Assembly (NCBI RefSeq): GCF_000379485.1
Contig: NZ_KB902312.1
Span: 277 to 64,276 of the forward strand
DNA from: Wenxinia marina DSM 24838
GTDB taxonomy: Bacteria; Pseudomonadota; Alphaproteobacteria; Rhodobacterales; Rhodobacteraceae
DNA length: 64,000 nt
Reading direction: 5' to 3'
Shown: one piece after another, positions 35,477 to 43,245 of the stretch
How positions within the stretch are numbered: the stretch's first letter is position 1
Layout: the number at the start of each line of letters is the position of its first letter
The notes under the pieces: generated by a model
The model's database searches: none
What the model saw: only the letters and a program-made list of their open reading frames with translations
What the model was told of the DNA's origin: nothing
Program-made: the position numbers and the translations under genes

Positions 35477-37180
35477 ATGCCCTATGCCGCGCCCGTGTCC
35501 GAGATCCGCTTCCTCCTCGACCATGTCGCCGGATTCCCAACCGTGTCGGCGACCGACCGCTTCGCCGAGGCGAGCGGCGAGACGGTCGAGGCGATCCTGA
35601 CGGAGGCGGGCAAGCTGTGCGACGAGGTGCTGGCGCCTTTGCAGCGCAAGGGCGATACCGACCCGGCCCGGCTGGAGAACGGCGTGGTGCGCACGCCTGA
35701 AGGCTTCGGCGACGGGTTCCGGGCGATCGCCGAGGGCGGCTGGATCGGCCTCGCGGCGCCGGAGCGGTATGGCGGGATGGCGCTGCCGCAGACGCTGGCC
35801 GTCGCGGTGAACGACATGATGTCGGGCGCGTGCCTCGCGCTGGAGCTGAACCCGCTGATGAGTCAGGGGCAGATCGAGGCGCTGGAACATCACGCCTCCG
35901 ACGAGATGAAGGCGCTCTATATCCCGAAGCTGATCTCGGGCGAATGGTGCGGGACGATGAACCTGACCGAGCCGCAGGCGGGCTCGGACGTCGGCGCGCT
36001 CGCCACCCGGGCCGAGCCGAACGGCGACGGGACCTACGCGGTCACCGGGCAGAAGATCTACATCACCTGGGCGGACAACGACTTTTCCGCGAACGTCTGC
36101 CATCTGGTGCTGGCGCGGCTGCCGGACGCCGTGCCGGGGACCAAGGGGATCAGCCTCTTCATGGTGCCGAAGTTCCTCCCCGAGGCGGACGGCTCGCCGG
36201 GGGCGCGCAATGCGCTGCGCGTCGTCAGCCTGGAGCACAAGCTGGGCCTGCACGGCTCGCCCACTGCGGTCATGTCCTACGAGGGCGCGACCGGCTGGCT
36301 GGTGGGGGAACCCAACGGCGGCATGGCGGCAATGTTCACGATGATGAACAACGCCCGCCTCGGAGTCGGCGTGCAGGGCATCGGCGTGGCCGAGGCGGCG
36401 ACGCAGGCGGCGCTGGCCTACGCGATGGAGCGGCGGCAGGGCCGCGTCGGCGGGTCCGGCACCATCGTGGAGCATGCCGACGTGCGGCGGATGCTGGCGA
36501 CGATGCGGGCCGAGACGTTCGCGGCGCGGGCCATCGCGCTGATGTGCGGCGTCGCGATCGACCTGCACACCGCGACGGGCGAGGCGCAGCATGCGGCGCG
36601 GGCGGCGTTCCTGACGCCCATCGCCAAGGCCTTCGGCACCGAGACCGGGATCGACGTGGCGAATCTCGGCGTGCAGGTCCATGGCGGCATGGGCTTCATC
36701 GAGGAGACCGGGGCGGCGCAGTTCCTGCGGGACGTGCGGGTGACGGCGATCTACGAGGGGACGAACGGGATCCAGGCGCTCGACCTCGTGGGGCGCAAGC
36801 TGGCGGACGGCGGCGAGGCGGCGCTGCGGCTGCTGGACGAGGTGGAGGCCGGGGCCGAGGCGGCCAAGGCGGACGGCCTGACCGAGCTGGCCGAGGCGGT
36901 CTGGGACGCGGCCGAGACGCTGCGCGAGACCACCGAGTGGCTGGTGGCCCAGCCGCCGGCGGAGCGGGGCGCGGCCGCGGTCCCCTACCTCAAGGCGTTC
37001 GCGCGGGTGCTGGGCGGGCACGCCCACCTCGCCGCGGCGCGGGCCGGGGACGCGCGGCGCCAGCGGCTGGCGGCGTTCTACATCGCGCGTCTGCTGCCGG
37101 AGCATGCGGGCCTCCTGCGCCACGTCCGGGCCGGGGCCGAGGCGCTGATGGCGATCACCGCCGACGACCTGGCGGCATGA
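35477..37180 (+). CDS. Acyl-CoA dehydrogenase with N- and C-terminal extensions (DmdC-like)
   Basis: A 567-residue FAD-dependent acyl-CoA dehydrogenase, longer than the usual ~380 because of an N-terminal domain (MPYAAPVSEIRFLLDHVAGF) and a ~110-residue C-terminal helical domain. The core has TMNLTEPQAGSDVGALATRA, IYITWADND, VQVHGGMGFIEETGAAQF and the active-site region AIYEGTNGIQALDLVGRK. DmdC (3-methylmercaptopropionyl-CoA dehydrogenase) shares this layout, but so do other long acyl-CoA dehydrogenases, so the substrate is open. Confidence 0.9.
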   Translation: MPYAAPVSEIRFLLDHVAGFPTVSATDRFAEASGETVEAILTEAGKLCDEVLAPLQRKGDTDPARLENGVVRTPEGFGDGFRAIAEGGWIGLAAPERYGGMALPQTLAVAVNDMMSGACLALELNPLMSQGQIEALEHHASDEMKALYIPKLISGEWCGTMNLTEPQAGSDVGALATRAEPNGDGTYAVTGQKIYITWADNDFSANVCHLVLARLPDAVPGTKGISLFMVPKFLPEADGSPGARNALRVVSLEHKLGLHGSPTAVMSYEGATGWLVGEPNGGMAAMFTMMNNARLGVGVQGIGVAEAATQAALAYAMERRQGRVGGSGTIVEHADVRRMLATMRAETFAARAIALMCGVAIDLHTATGEAQHAARAAFLTPIAKAFGTETGIDVANLGVQVHGGMGFIEETGAAQFLRDVRVTAIYEGTNGIQALDLVGRKLADGGEAALRLLDEVEAGAEAAKADGLTELAEAVWDAAETLRETTEWLVAQPPAERGAAAVPYLKAFARVLGGHAHLAAARAGDARRQRLAAFYIARLLPEHAGLLRHVRAGAEALMAITADDLAA

Positions 37181-37195
37181 CGGTCCTGTCCCGCA

Positions 37196-38257
37196 ATGCC
37201 TGACGACGGGGCGAGCGCGATCCGGACCCCGTGGGCGGAGGGTCCCGAGGAGGGCCGCGCCATCGAGGTGGCCGACGGCGTCCTGTGGCTGCGCCTGCCG
37301 GTGTGGGCGCCGCTGAACCACGTCAACGTCTACGCGCTGGAGGACGGCGACGGCTGGGCGCTGGTCGACGCGGGCCTCGCGACCGAGGCGGGCCGCGCGG
37401 CGTGGGCGGCGCTGCTGGCCGGGCCGCTTCAGGGGCGCCCGGTGACGCGGATGCTGGTGACGCACAGCCACCCCGATCATGTGGGGATGGCGGGCGCGTT
37501 CGCGCGGGACGGGGCGGAGCTACTGACATCGCGCACAGCGTTCCTGATGTCGCGGATGCTGACCCTCGACGTGCAGGAGCGGCCGTCGGAGGCGGCGCTG
37601 GGCTTCTACCGCCGCTCGGGCATGGACCCCGAGCTGCTGGCGCGGCGGATGGGCGAGCGGCCGATGAACTTCGCCGACATGGTGGAGCTGCTGCCGCCGA
37701 CCTACACGCGGCTGGCCGAGGGCGACGCGCTGAGCCTCGGCGGGCGGACGTGGGACGTGCGGATGGGCGACGGGCACGCGCCCGAGCACGTGACGCTGTG
37801 GGCGCGGGACGAGGCGCTGGTGATCGGCGGCGACCAGCTGCTGCCGACGATCAGCCCCAACCTCGGCGTGCACCCGACCGAGCCGGAGGCGGACCCGGTC
37901 GCCGACTTCCTGCAGGCGAACGCCCGGCTCGCGGTCCATGCGACGGACGAGCAGCTGATCCTGCCCGGCCACCGCCTGCCCTATCGCGGCCTGCCGATCC
38001 GGCTGGAGCAGCTGCGGCTCAACCACGAGGGCGCGCTGCGGCGGCTGGAGGCGCACCTCGCCGAACCGCGCCGGGGCGGCGAGTGCTTTCCTGCGCTGTT
38101 CCGGCGCGAGATCGGGGCCGGCGAATACGGCCTCGCGCTGGCCGAGACGATCGGGCATCTCAATCACCTGACGCAGACGGGCCGCGCCCGGCGCTGGCTG
38201 GGCGAGGACGGCGCCTATCGCTGGCGGGCGGCTGGACGCGGGGGCGGGGCAGGCTAG
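37196..38257 (+). CDS. Metallo-beta-lactamase-fold hydrolase
   Basis: A 353-residue MBL-fold protein with the metal motif THSHPDHVG (about residue 90), a downstream His in MGDGHAPEHVTL, Asp in IGGDQLLPT and a final His in LPGHRLPYRG. Length and layout fit the glyoxalase II/RNase Z-like hydrolase group with an added C-terminal helix region. It follows the acyl-CoA dehydrogenase by 15 nt, suggesting an acyl-CoA or thioester substrate; that is inference. Confidence 0.9.
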   Translation: MPDDGASAIRTPWAEGPEEGRAIEVADGVLWLRLPVWAPLNHVNVYALEDGDGWALVDAGLATEAGRAAWAALLAGPLQGRPVTRMLVTHSHPDHVGMAGAFARDGAELLTSRTAFLMSRMLTLDVQERPSEAALGFYRRSGMDPELLARRMGERPMNFADMVELLPPTYTRLAEGDALSLGGRTWDVRMGDGHAPEHVTLWARDEALVIGGDQLLPTISPNLGVHPTEPEADPVADFLQANARLAVHATDEQLILPGHRLPYRGLPIRLEQLRLNHEGALRRLEAHLAEPRRGGECFPALFRREIGAGEYGLALAETIGHLNHLTQTGRARRWLGEDGAYRWRAAGRGGGAG

Positions 38258-38267
38258 GCTCCGCGCC

Positions 38268-38756
38268 ATGCAGGACCCGTCGCCCCACGACCAGATCGCG
38301 ACCGCCGCCGAGGCGGAGGAGAACGACCGCCTGCCGCGGCTCCACGAGGTCCACGCCGACCCGAACCGGGCGCCGGCCGACGAGGCGACCCTGCCGGCCG
38401 CTCTGAAGAAACCGGGCCGCAAGAGCCCCGCCCGCTGGGCCTACGAGCGGCTGATCCTCTACATCCAGAACTTCGAGAAGCAGCTGGATGGCGATCAGGA
38501 GGCCGCGATGGGCTTTACCGGCGGCGATGCCGGCGTGATCCGGATCGAGGGCCTCGGCTACTTCGATCCCGACATCGTGACCTTCTACGGCAGCGATCCC
38601 GCGGGCGCCCGGACCCAGGTGATCCAGCACGTCAGCCAGCTGAACGTCCTGCTGCGCGCCATGCCGAAGGTGGTGGCCGACGAGGCGCCGCAGCGGATCG
38701 GCTTCCGCCTGGCCCGCGACCTGGAGTCGCCGGTCGAGGATGCCGACGAGGCGTGA
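38268..38756 (+). CDS. Conserved hypothetical protein (probably DUF6173)
   Basis: A 162-residue soluble protein. A charged, variable N-terminus (1-55) precedes a conserved-looking core: RWAYERLILYIQNFEKQLD, then GVIRIEGLGYFDPDIVTFYG, TQVIQHVSQLNVLLRAMPK and RIGFRLARDLE. It resembles DUF6173 from memory. It follows the MBL-fold gene by 10 nt. Function unknown. Confidence 0.75.
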   Translation: MQDPSPHDQIATAAEAEENDRLPRLHEVHADPNRAPADEATLPAALKKPGRKSPARWAYERLILYIQNFEKQLDGDQEAAMGFTGGDAGVIRIEGLGYFDPDIVTFYGSDPAGARTQVIQHVSQLNVLLRAMPKVVADEAPQRIGFRLARDLESPVEDADEA

Positions 38757-38812
38757 CACCGCCGGAGCGATGCGCTAATCGGACTGCCGATCGACAGGGC
38801 AAGGGCAGGGCC

Positions 38813-38953
38813 ATGGCTGAGCAGCACCACGAACACGGCACGATGGACATCACCGTCCAGGAGAAGACGTTCAATGGCTTCATGACCGCGGTGACGCGGA
38901 CCGCGATCGTCATCGTCGTGCTGCTGATCCTGCTCGCGCTGGTCAACGCCTGA
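38813..38953 (+). CDS. aa3-type cytochrome c oxidase subunit IV
   Basis: A 46-residue single-span protein. MAEQHHEHGTMDITVQEKTF followed by one transmembrane helix ending LLALVNA is the pattern of the bacterial aa3 oxidase subunit IV, seen in Rhodobacter and Paracoccus. It packs against the oxidase core; its loss is generally tolerated. No other oxidase subunit lies in the window, so it is detached from the main cta genes. Confidence 0.92.
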   Translation: MAEQHHEHGTMDITVQEKTFNGFMTAVTRTAIVIVVLLILLALVNA

Positions 38954-38960
38954 TCCGCCT

Positions 38961-39584
38961 GTGCTGATCTCGCGCCGCGCCTTCGCGCTGGGGCTGCCGG
39001 CGCTGCTGGGCGGCTGCGGCGGGGCCCAGTCCGTCTGGGCCCCGGACGACGCGATCCAGCGCGCCGCCTACCGCCATGACGGACCGCCGATGGTGACGCT
39101 GTTCACCATGAAGAACGCCGAGAGCGACAACGGCGCCCATACCGGCCTGATGATCAACGCCAGCCAGCGGGTGATCTTCGACCCCGCCGGCACCTTCGGC
39201 CACCCGACCATCCCCGAGCGGAACGACCTGCACTACGGCATCACGCCCGCGCTGGAGGAGTTCTACGTCACCTACCACGCGCGGGTCAGCTACTACGTCG
39301 TGCGCCAGGACGCGCCGGTGACGCTGGCCCAGGCCGAGGCGGCGTTCGCGCAGGCCCGGGTCGAGGGGCCGGTGCCCAAGGCCGCCTGCACGATGGCGAC
39401 GGCGCGGGTGCTGCGGGCGATGCCGGGGTGGGAGGACATCTCGGTCACGCTGTTCCCCGACAACCTCGCCCGGCAGTTCGCCCGCAAGCCGGGCGTGACG
39501 GAGCGCGAGGTCCGCGAGGACGACAGCGCCGACAAGGACGAGGCGCAGGCGGCCTTCGAGGCGGCGCTGCAGGCGGGGGAATAG
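38961..39584 (+). CDS. Conserved hypothetical lipoprotein
   Basis: A 207-residue protein starting at GTG 38961. The export signal ISRRAFALGLPALLGGCGG has a lipobox (LGGC, Cys about 19). The mature domain contains TGLMINASQRVIFDPAGTFGHP, YVTYHARVSYYVV and AACTMATARVLRAMPGW. The spaced His and Cys recall papain-like or NlpC-type folds, but I cannot confirm a catalytic set. Conserved next to the oxidase subunit in relatives by my recollection. Confidence 0.75.
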   Translation: MLISRRAFALGLPALLGGCGGAQSVWAPDDAIQRAAYRHDGPPMVTLFTMKNAESDNGAHTGLMINASQRVIFDPAGTFGHPTIPERNDLHYGITPALEEFYVTYHARVSYYVVRQDAPVTLAQAEAAFAQARVEGPVPKAACTMATARVLRAMPGWEDISVTLFPDNLARQFARKPGVTEREVREDDSADKDEAQAAFEAALQAGE

Positions 39585-39972
39585 GGGCGGTCCCGTTCGA
39601 CAGGACAACCCGCCCGGGCCTGACCCGGGTCCCCGATCGTTCCGGTAATGCGTCTGCTTCAGAATGGCATGACGGTTGCGCCGGCCTCAACGGAGGGCAG
39701 CGGATGGCCGCGGACAGCCGCTCCGACGGCGCTGATCCGCGCTTTATCCCTCCGCACCGCACGACCTGACCGTCGCGCACCAGCCTCACCGAAGCGGCTG
39801 GCCGGGGGGCGGCCATCCGCTGCCCGGGCCGCTTGCGCGGCTGAGTCCGGGCGGGGGAAGGAGCCGGACCTTTTAGCAGAAGGTTCCGCCCCGGCCCTGA
39901 GCCGGGGCCCCGATCGGCCAAAGGCGCGAGGTCCCGGGTCAGGCCCGGGACGGGTCGCGGCAGCCGCCTCCC
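39585..39972. repeat. Non-coding gap packed with dispersed repeats
   Basis: About 390 nt without a gene between the lipoprotein and azlD. It holds palindromic CCCGGG-type units at about 39600-39625, 39888-39912 and 39930-39952, and the two-block element of 39692-39720 plus 39791-39856, also present at 15393-15559. No promoter or RNA gene recognised. Confidence 0.7.
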
Positions 39973-40305
39973 TCACCCCAGCCAGTACTCCACCGCCAGC
40001 ACGCCGTAGAGCGTGACCGCCCCCGCGACGATGGCGAGCAGCGCCTCGCGCCGCCACAGGCCGACGAGAAGCGCGACGAGGGCGGCGAGGATGCGGGCGG
40101 CGTCGGGCTGGCCGCCGGTGGCGGCGGGCCAGACGACGAGCGGCGCGACGAGGCCGGGCAGCACGCCGACGCCGGTGTAGCGCAGCAGCCGCAGCACCAC
40201 CGGCGGCAGCGGCCGGTCGCCGATCAGGCCGAGGAACGACAGCCGGATCAGGTAGGTCCCGATCCCGAGCGCGACGATGACGGTCCAGATCGTCGCTTGG
40301 CTCAT
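39973..40305 (-). CDS. azlD: AzlD-family branched-chain amino acid exporter subunit
   Basis: A 110-residue membrane protein with four hydrophobic segments. IVALGIGTYLIRLSFLGLIGD near the start and LLRYTGVGVLPGLVAPLVV are typical of AzlD, the small partner of AzlC in export of branched-chain amino acids and analogues. It overlaps azlC (ATGA). Confidence 0.92.
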   Translation of the reverse strand: MSQATIWTVIVALGIGTYLIRLSFLGLIGDRPLPPVVLRLLRYTGVGVLPGLVAPLVVWPAATGGQPDAARILAALVALLVGLWRREALLAIVAGAVTLYGVLAVEYWLG

Positions 40306-41018
40306 GCCGGAACCCTCCGCCGTTCGACCCACGTCTCGACCGCCGCGCCCACCGCCATGGCCGGCAGCGCCGCGACGAGCAGACCGAGGCTGTAGGGCAG
40401 CCCCGCCAGCAGGAGCGTCAGTGCGACCGACGTGACCGCCGCCGCGACGTGGGCGACGCTCCGCAGTATCGGGCCGATGATCGCGAGGAAGCAGATCGGA
40501 AGCGCGAAGTCGAGCGCCAGCCACTCGGGGATCTGCGCGCCGATCAGGGCGCCGACGATGGTGAGCGCGTACCAGGTGGGAAAGACCGGCGCGGCGGCCC
40601 CGAAGAAGTAGGCGACCCGCGCCGGCACGCTCCAGTCCGGGTCCCGCTCGAACCGTGCCATCGACAGGGCGTAGGTCTGATCCACGTTGCAGTAGGCGAT
40701 CAGCGCCCTTTGCCAGAACGGCGCGCGGCCCAGCCAAGGCACCAGCGCCGCCGAGTACATCGCCATGCGCAGGTTCACGGCGAGCGCCGCGACGATGGCG
40801 ATCAGCGTCGGCGCGTCGTCGGCCAGCAGCGACAGCGCGGTGAACTGCGCGGCGCCGGCGACGACGACGACGGACATGGCCAGCGTCTCGTAGACGCGCA
40901 GACCCGCCTCGGTGGCCACGACGCCGAACAGCAGGGCGAACGGGCCGACGACGGCGAGGAACGGGAGCGCGTCCCGCGCGCCCCGCCAGAAGGCGGTTTT
41001 CGTGTTGGTGGCTGACAT
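40302..41018 (-). CDS. azlC: AzlC-family branched-chain amino acid exporter
   Basis: A 238-residue membrane protein with the AzlC pattern: PFALLFGVVATEAGL, the MSVVVVAGAAQFTALSLLAD helix, AALAVNLRMAMYSAALVPWL and the QTYAL region. It forms the export channel with AzlD. Divergent from mobA, with 46 nt between the start codons. Confidence 0.93.
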   Translation of the reverse strand: MSATNTKTAFWRGARDALPFLAVVGPFALLFGVVATEAGLRVYETLAMSVVVVAGAAQFTALSLLADDAPTLIAIVAALAVNLRMAMYSAALVPWLGRAPFWQRALIAYCNVDQTYALSMARFERDPDWSVPARVAYFFGAAAPVFPTWYALTIVGALIGAQIPEWLALDFALPICFLAIIGPILRSVAHVAAAVTSVALTLLLAGLPYSLGLLVAALPAMAVGAAVETWVERRRVPA

Positions 41019-41064
41019 CGCGTCGTCCTAGTCTCGCGCGGTCGGAGAGGCAATCGGACATCGG

Positions 41065-41685
41065 ATGGCGCAGCAGCGGACAGGGAACGGACGGCGGCTG
41101 CCGGCGATGATCCTCGCCGGCGGCGGGGCGAGGCGCATGGGCGGCGGCGACAAGGGGCTGGTCCTCCTGGGGGAACGGCCGCTTCTGGCGCACGTGGTCG
41201 ACCGGCTGGCGCCGCAGGCGGGACCGCTGGCCCTGAATGCGGGCGGCGATCCGGCGCGGTTCGCGGCGTTCGGCCTTCCCGTGGTGCCGGACCCGGTCGA
41301 CGGGCAGCCCGGGCCGCTCGCCGGCATCCTCGCGGCGCTGGAGTGGGCCGCCGGGCTGGACGCGCCGGCAGTGGTGACGGTGCCGACGGACGCGCCGTTC
41401 CTGCCGGCGGACCTTGTGGATCGGTTGTCCGCCGGGCCGGGCCCGGCGGTGGCGGCGAGCGGGGGCCGAGTGCACGGCACGGTCGGGCTGTGGCCGGTCG
41501 CGCTGGCACCGGCGCTGCGGGCCGCGCTCGCCGGCGGGACACGCCGCGTGATGGACTGGGCGGAGCGGACCGGCGCGCGCGAGGTGGCGTTCGCGGGCAC
41601 GGAGCCCGACCCGTTCGCGAACCTCAACACCCCCGAGGACGTCCGCGCCGCCGCGGCCTGGCTGGCCCAAGATGCAGATCGCTAG
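41065..41685 (+). CDS. mobA: Molybdenum cofactor guanylyltransferase
   Basis: A 206-residue nucleotidyltransferase that makes molybdopterin guanine dinucleotide. The GTP-binding signature is ILAGGGARRMGGGDKGLV near residue 16, then PDPVDGQPGPLAGILAALEW and TVPTDAPFLPADL with the metal-binding Asp. The C-terminus NLNTPEDVRAA is usual. It overlaps the downstream GNAT gene by 14 nt. It complements moaDE elsewhere in the window. Confidence 0.94.
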   Translation: MAQQRTGNGRRLPAMILAGGGARRMGGGDKGLVLLGERPLLAHVVDRLAPQAGPLALNAGGDPARFAAFGLPVVPDPVDGQPGPLAGILAALEWAAGLDAPAVVTVPTDAPFLPADLVDRLSAGPGPAVAASGGRVHGTVGLWPVALAPALRAALAGGTRRVMDWAERTGAREVAFAGTEPDPFANLNTPEDVRAAAAWLAQDADR

Positions 41686-42253
41686 GGGCTTCGCCGACTC
41701 CGAGCGGTCGCAGGTCGCCGCGCTCTACTGGGACGCGTTCGGCGGCAAGCTCGGGCGGGCGCTGGGCCCGCGCGGCAAGGCGCTCGCCTTCCTGGGCCGG
41801 GCGCTCGACCCCGCCCACGCCTTCGTCGCGCGGTCGGCCGAGGGCGAGGTGCTGGGCGTCGCCGGCTTCCGCACCGCCGAAGGCGCGCTGGTGGCGGGGC
41901 AGACCTCCGACATGATGGCCGCCTACGGGGCGCTTGGCGCGCTGTGGCGGATGGCGGTCCTGGGCATGGTCGCGCGGGACGTGGACAACGCGCGCTTCCT
42001 GCTCGACGGGCTGGCGGTCCGGCAGGACGCGCGCGGCCGCGGCGTCGGCTCGCGCCTGCTGGAGGCGGTGGCGGCCGAGGCGGTGCGGCGCGGCTACCGC
42101 GAGGTGCGGCTCGACGTGATCGAGGGCAACCCGCGGGCGCGGGCGCTGTACGAGCGGCGGGGCTTCCACGCGGTCGAGGACCAGCCGATCGGGCCGGTGC
42201 GGCACCTGTTCGGCTTCTCGGCGGCGACGGTGATGGTCCGGCGGCTGGGGTAG
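41672..42253 (+). CDS. GNAT-family N-acetyltransferase
   Basis: A 193-residue acetyltransferase. The acetyl-CoA loop is LAVRQDARGRGVGSRLLEAV near residues 111-130, followed by LDVIEGNPRARALYERRGF. The substrate is unknown. It begins inside the end of mobA, so it is co-translated, without an obvious link to molybdenum. Confidence 0.88.
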   Translation: MQIARGFADSERSQVAALYWDAFGGKLGRALGPRGKALAFLGRALDPAHAFVARSAEGEVLGVAGFRTAEGALVAGQTSDMMAAYGALGALWRMAVLGMVARDVDNARFLLDGLAVRQDARGRGVGSRLLEAVAAEAVRRGYREVRLDVIEGNPRARALYERRGFHAVEDQPIGPVRHLFGFSAATVMVRRLG

Positions 42254-42549
42254 GCGGGGCGACGGAGGGCCGCGACTGTCCCCCGCGAAGGCGCGAAGGA
42301 CCTTCGGCCCGGTGGCCGGCGGGGCCGGTCTGCGGGTGATGCCCGTAGATCCACCGCTTCGAGACATCGACGCCGATGCCTCCTCTGCCATGAACTGTCC
42401 CTGTCGGTGCGGGGTCCGGCTACGCAGCCCCATGCAACTGTTCAGGCTGACGATCCGAAGGCGGACGGGCCTCGACGGCACTGGCGGAACGTAGTCAACG
42501 AGATCTCCGGAATGGGCGGGCCCGACGCCGTTGGCGCGACGGCCCGGGC
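42254..42549 (-). pseudogene. Possible IS110-family transposase N-terminal relic in a non-coding gap
   Basis: No intact gene here. On the minus strand an ATG at 42391 begins MAEEA; after a one-base shift near 42380 the sequence reads IGVDVSKRWIYGHHPQTG, which resembles the N-terminal IGVDVSK block of IS110-type DEDD transposases. The match ends after some 30 residues and no further transposase or inverted repeats are visible. The ~110 nt upstream of the ATG would correspond to the non-coding left end of such an element. Weak evidence. Confidence 0.35.
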
Positions 42550-43245
42550 CTACCTCCCCAGATAGGCCTTCAGCGCCGGCGGCGGATCCGCCATCACCTC
42601 CGCCGTGGCGAGCGGACCGCTCACCCGCCCGTCCGCCACGATCATCGTCCGCTCCGCCACCCGCAGCGCGTCCTGCGGATCGTGGCTCACCATCAGGATC
42701 AGCCGCCCGTCCGCGGCCAGCTCGCCCGCGACCAGATCCAGCATCTCGTCCTTCAGCGCGGGCCCCAGCGCGGCGAACGGTTCGTCCAGCAGGATCAGGG
42801 GGCGGCCCGACAGCAGCACGCGCGCCAGCGCGGCGCGGCTCTGCTGGCCGCCGGACAGCTGCCCGGGCCGGTCGTCGCCGCGACCGGCGAGGCCGACGAG
42901 GGAGAGGACGGTGTCCACTCGCCCGGCCTGCTCCGCCGACAGGCGCAGGCGGGGGCCGAGGGCGAGGCCGACATTCTGCGCGACGGTCAGGTGCGGGAAG
43001 AGGTTGCCGTCCTGGAACAGGATCGAGACCGGCCGCTCGCCCGGCGGCAGGCCGGCGAGATCGCGTCCGTCCCACCGCACGGTGCCGGCTTCGGGCGCGA
43101 GGAACCCGGCGATGGCGGAGAGAAGGGTCGACTTGCCGCCGCCCGACGGGCCGACGATCGCGACGATGCCCCCCGGGGGAACCTCGGCGTCGGCCGCCAG
43201 CGCGAACCCGCCCTGCCGCAGGCGCAGCGCCTCAAGCGTCAGCAC
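42550..43245 (-). CDS. thiQ: Thiamine ABC transporter ATP-binding protein
   Basis: A 231-residue ATPase with Walker A GPSGGGKST, Q-loop LFQDGNLFPHLTV, signature LSGGQQSRAALARVL, Walker B LILLDEPFAALGP and H-loop VSHDPQDAL. Completes the thiBPQ importer for thiamine and its phosphates. It overlaps thiP by 14 nt; the set is preceded by a TPP riboswitch. Confidence 0.94.
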   Translation of the reverse strand: MLTLEALRLRQGGFALAADAEVPPGGIVAIVGPSGGGKSTLLSAIAGFLAPEAGTVRWDGRDLAGLPPGERPVSILFQDGNLFPHLTVAQNVGLALGPRLRLSAEQAGRVDTVLSLVGLAGRGDDRPGQLSGGQQSRAALARVLLSGRPLILLDEPFAALGPALKDEMLDLVAGELAADGRLILMVSHDPQDALRVAERTMIVADGRVSGPLATAEVMADPPPALKAYLGR

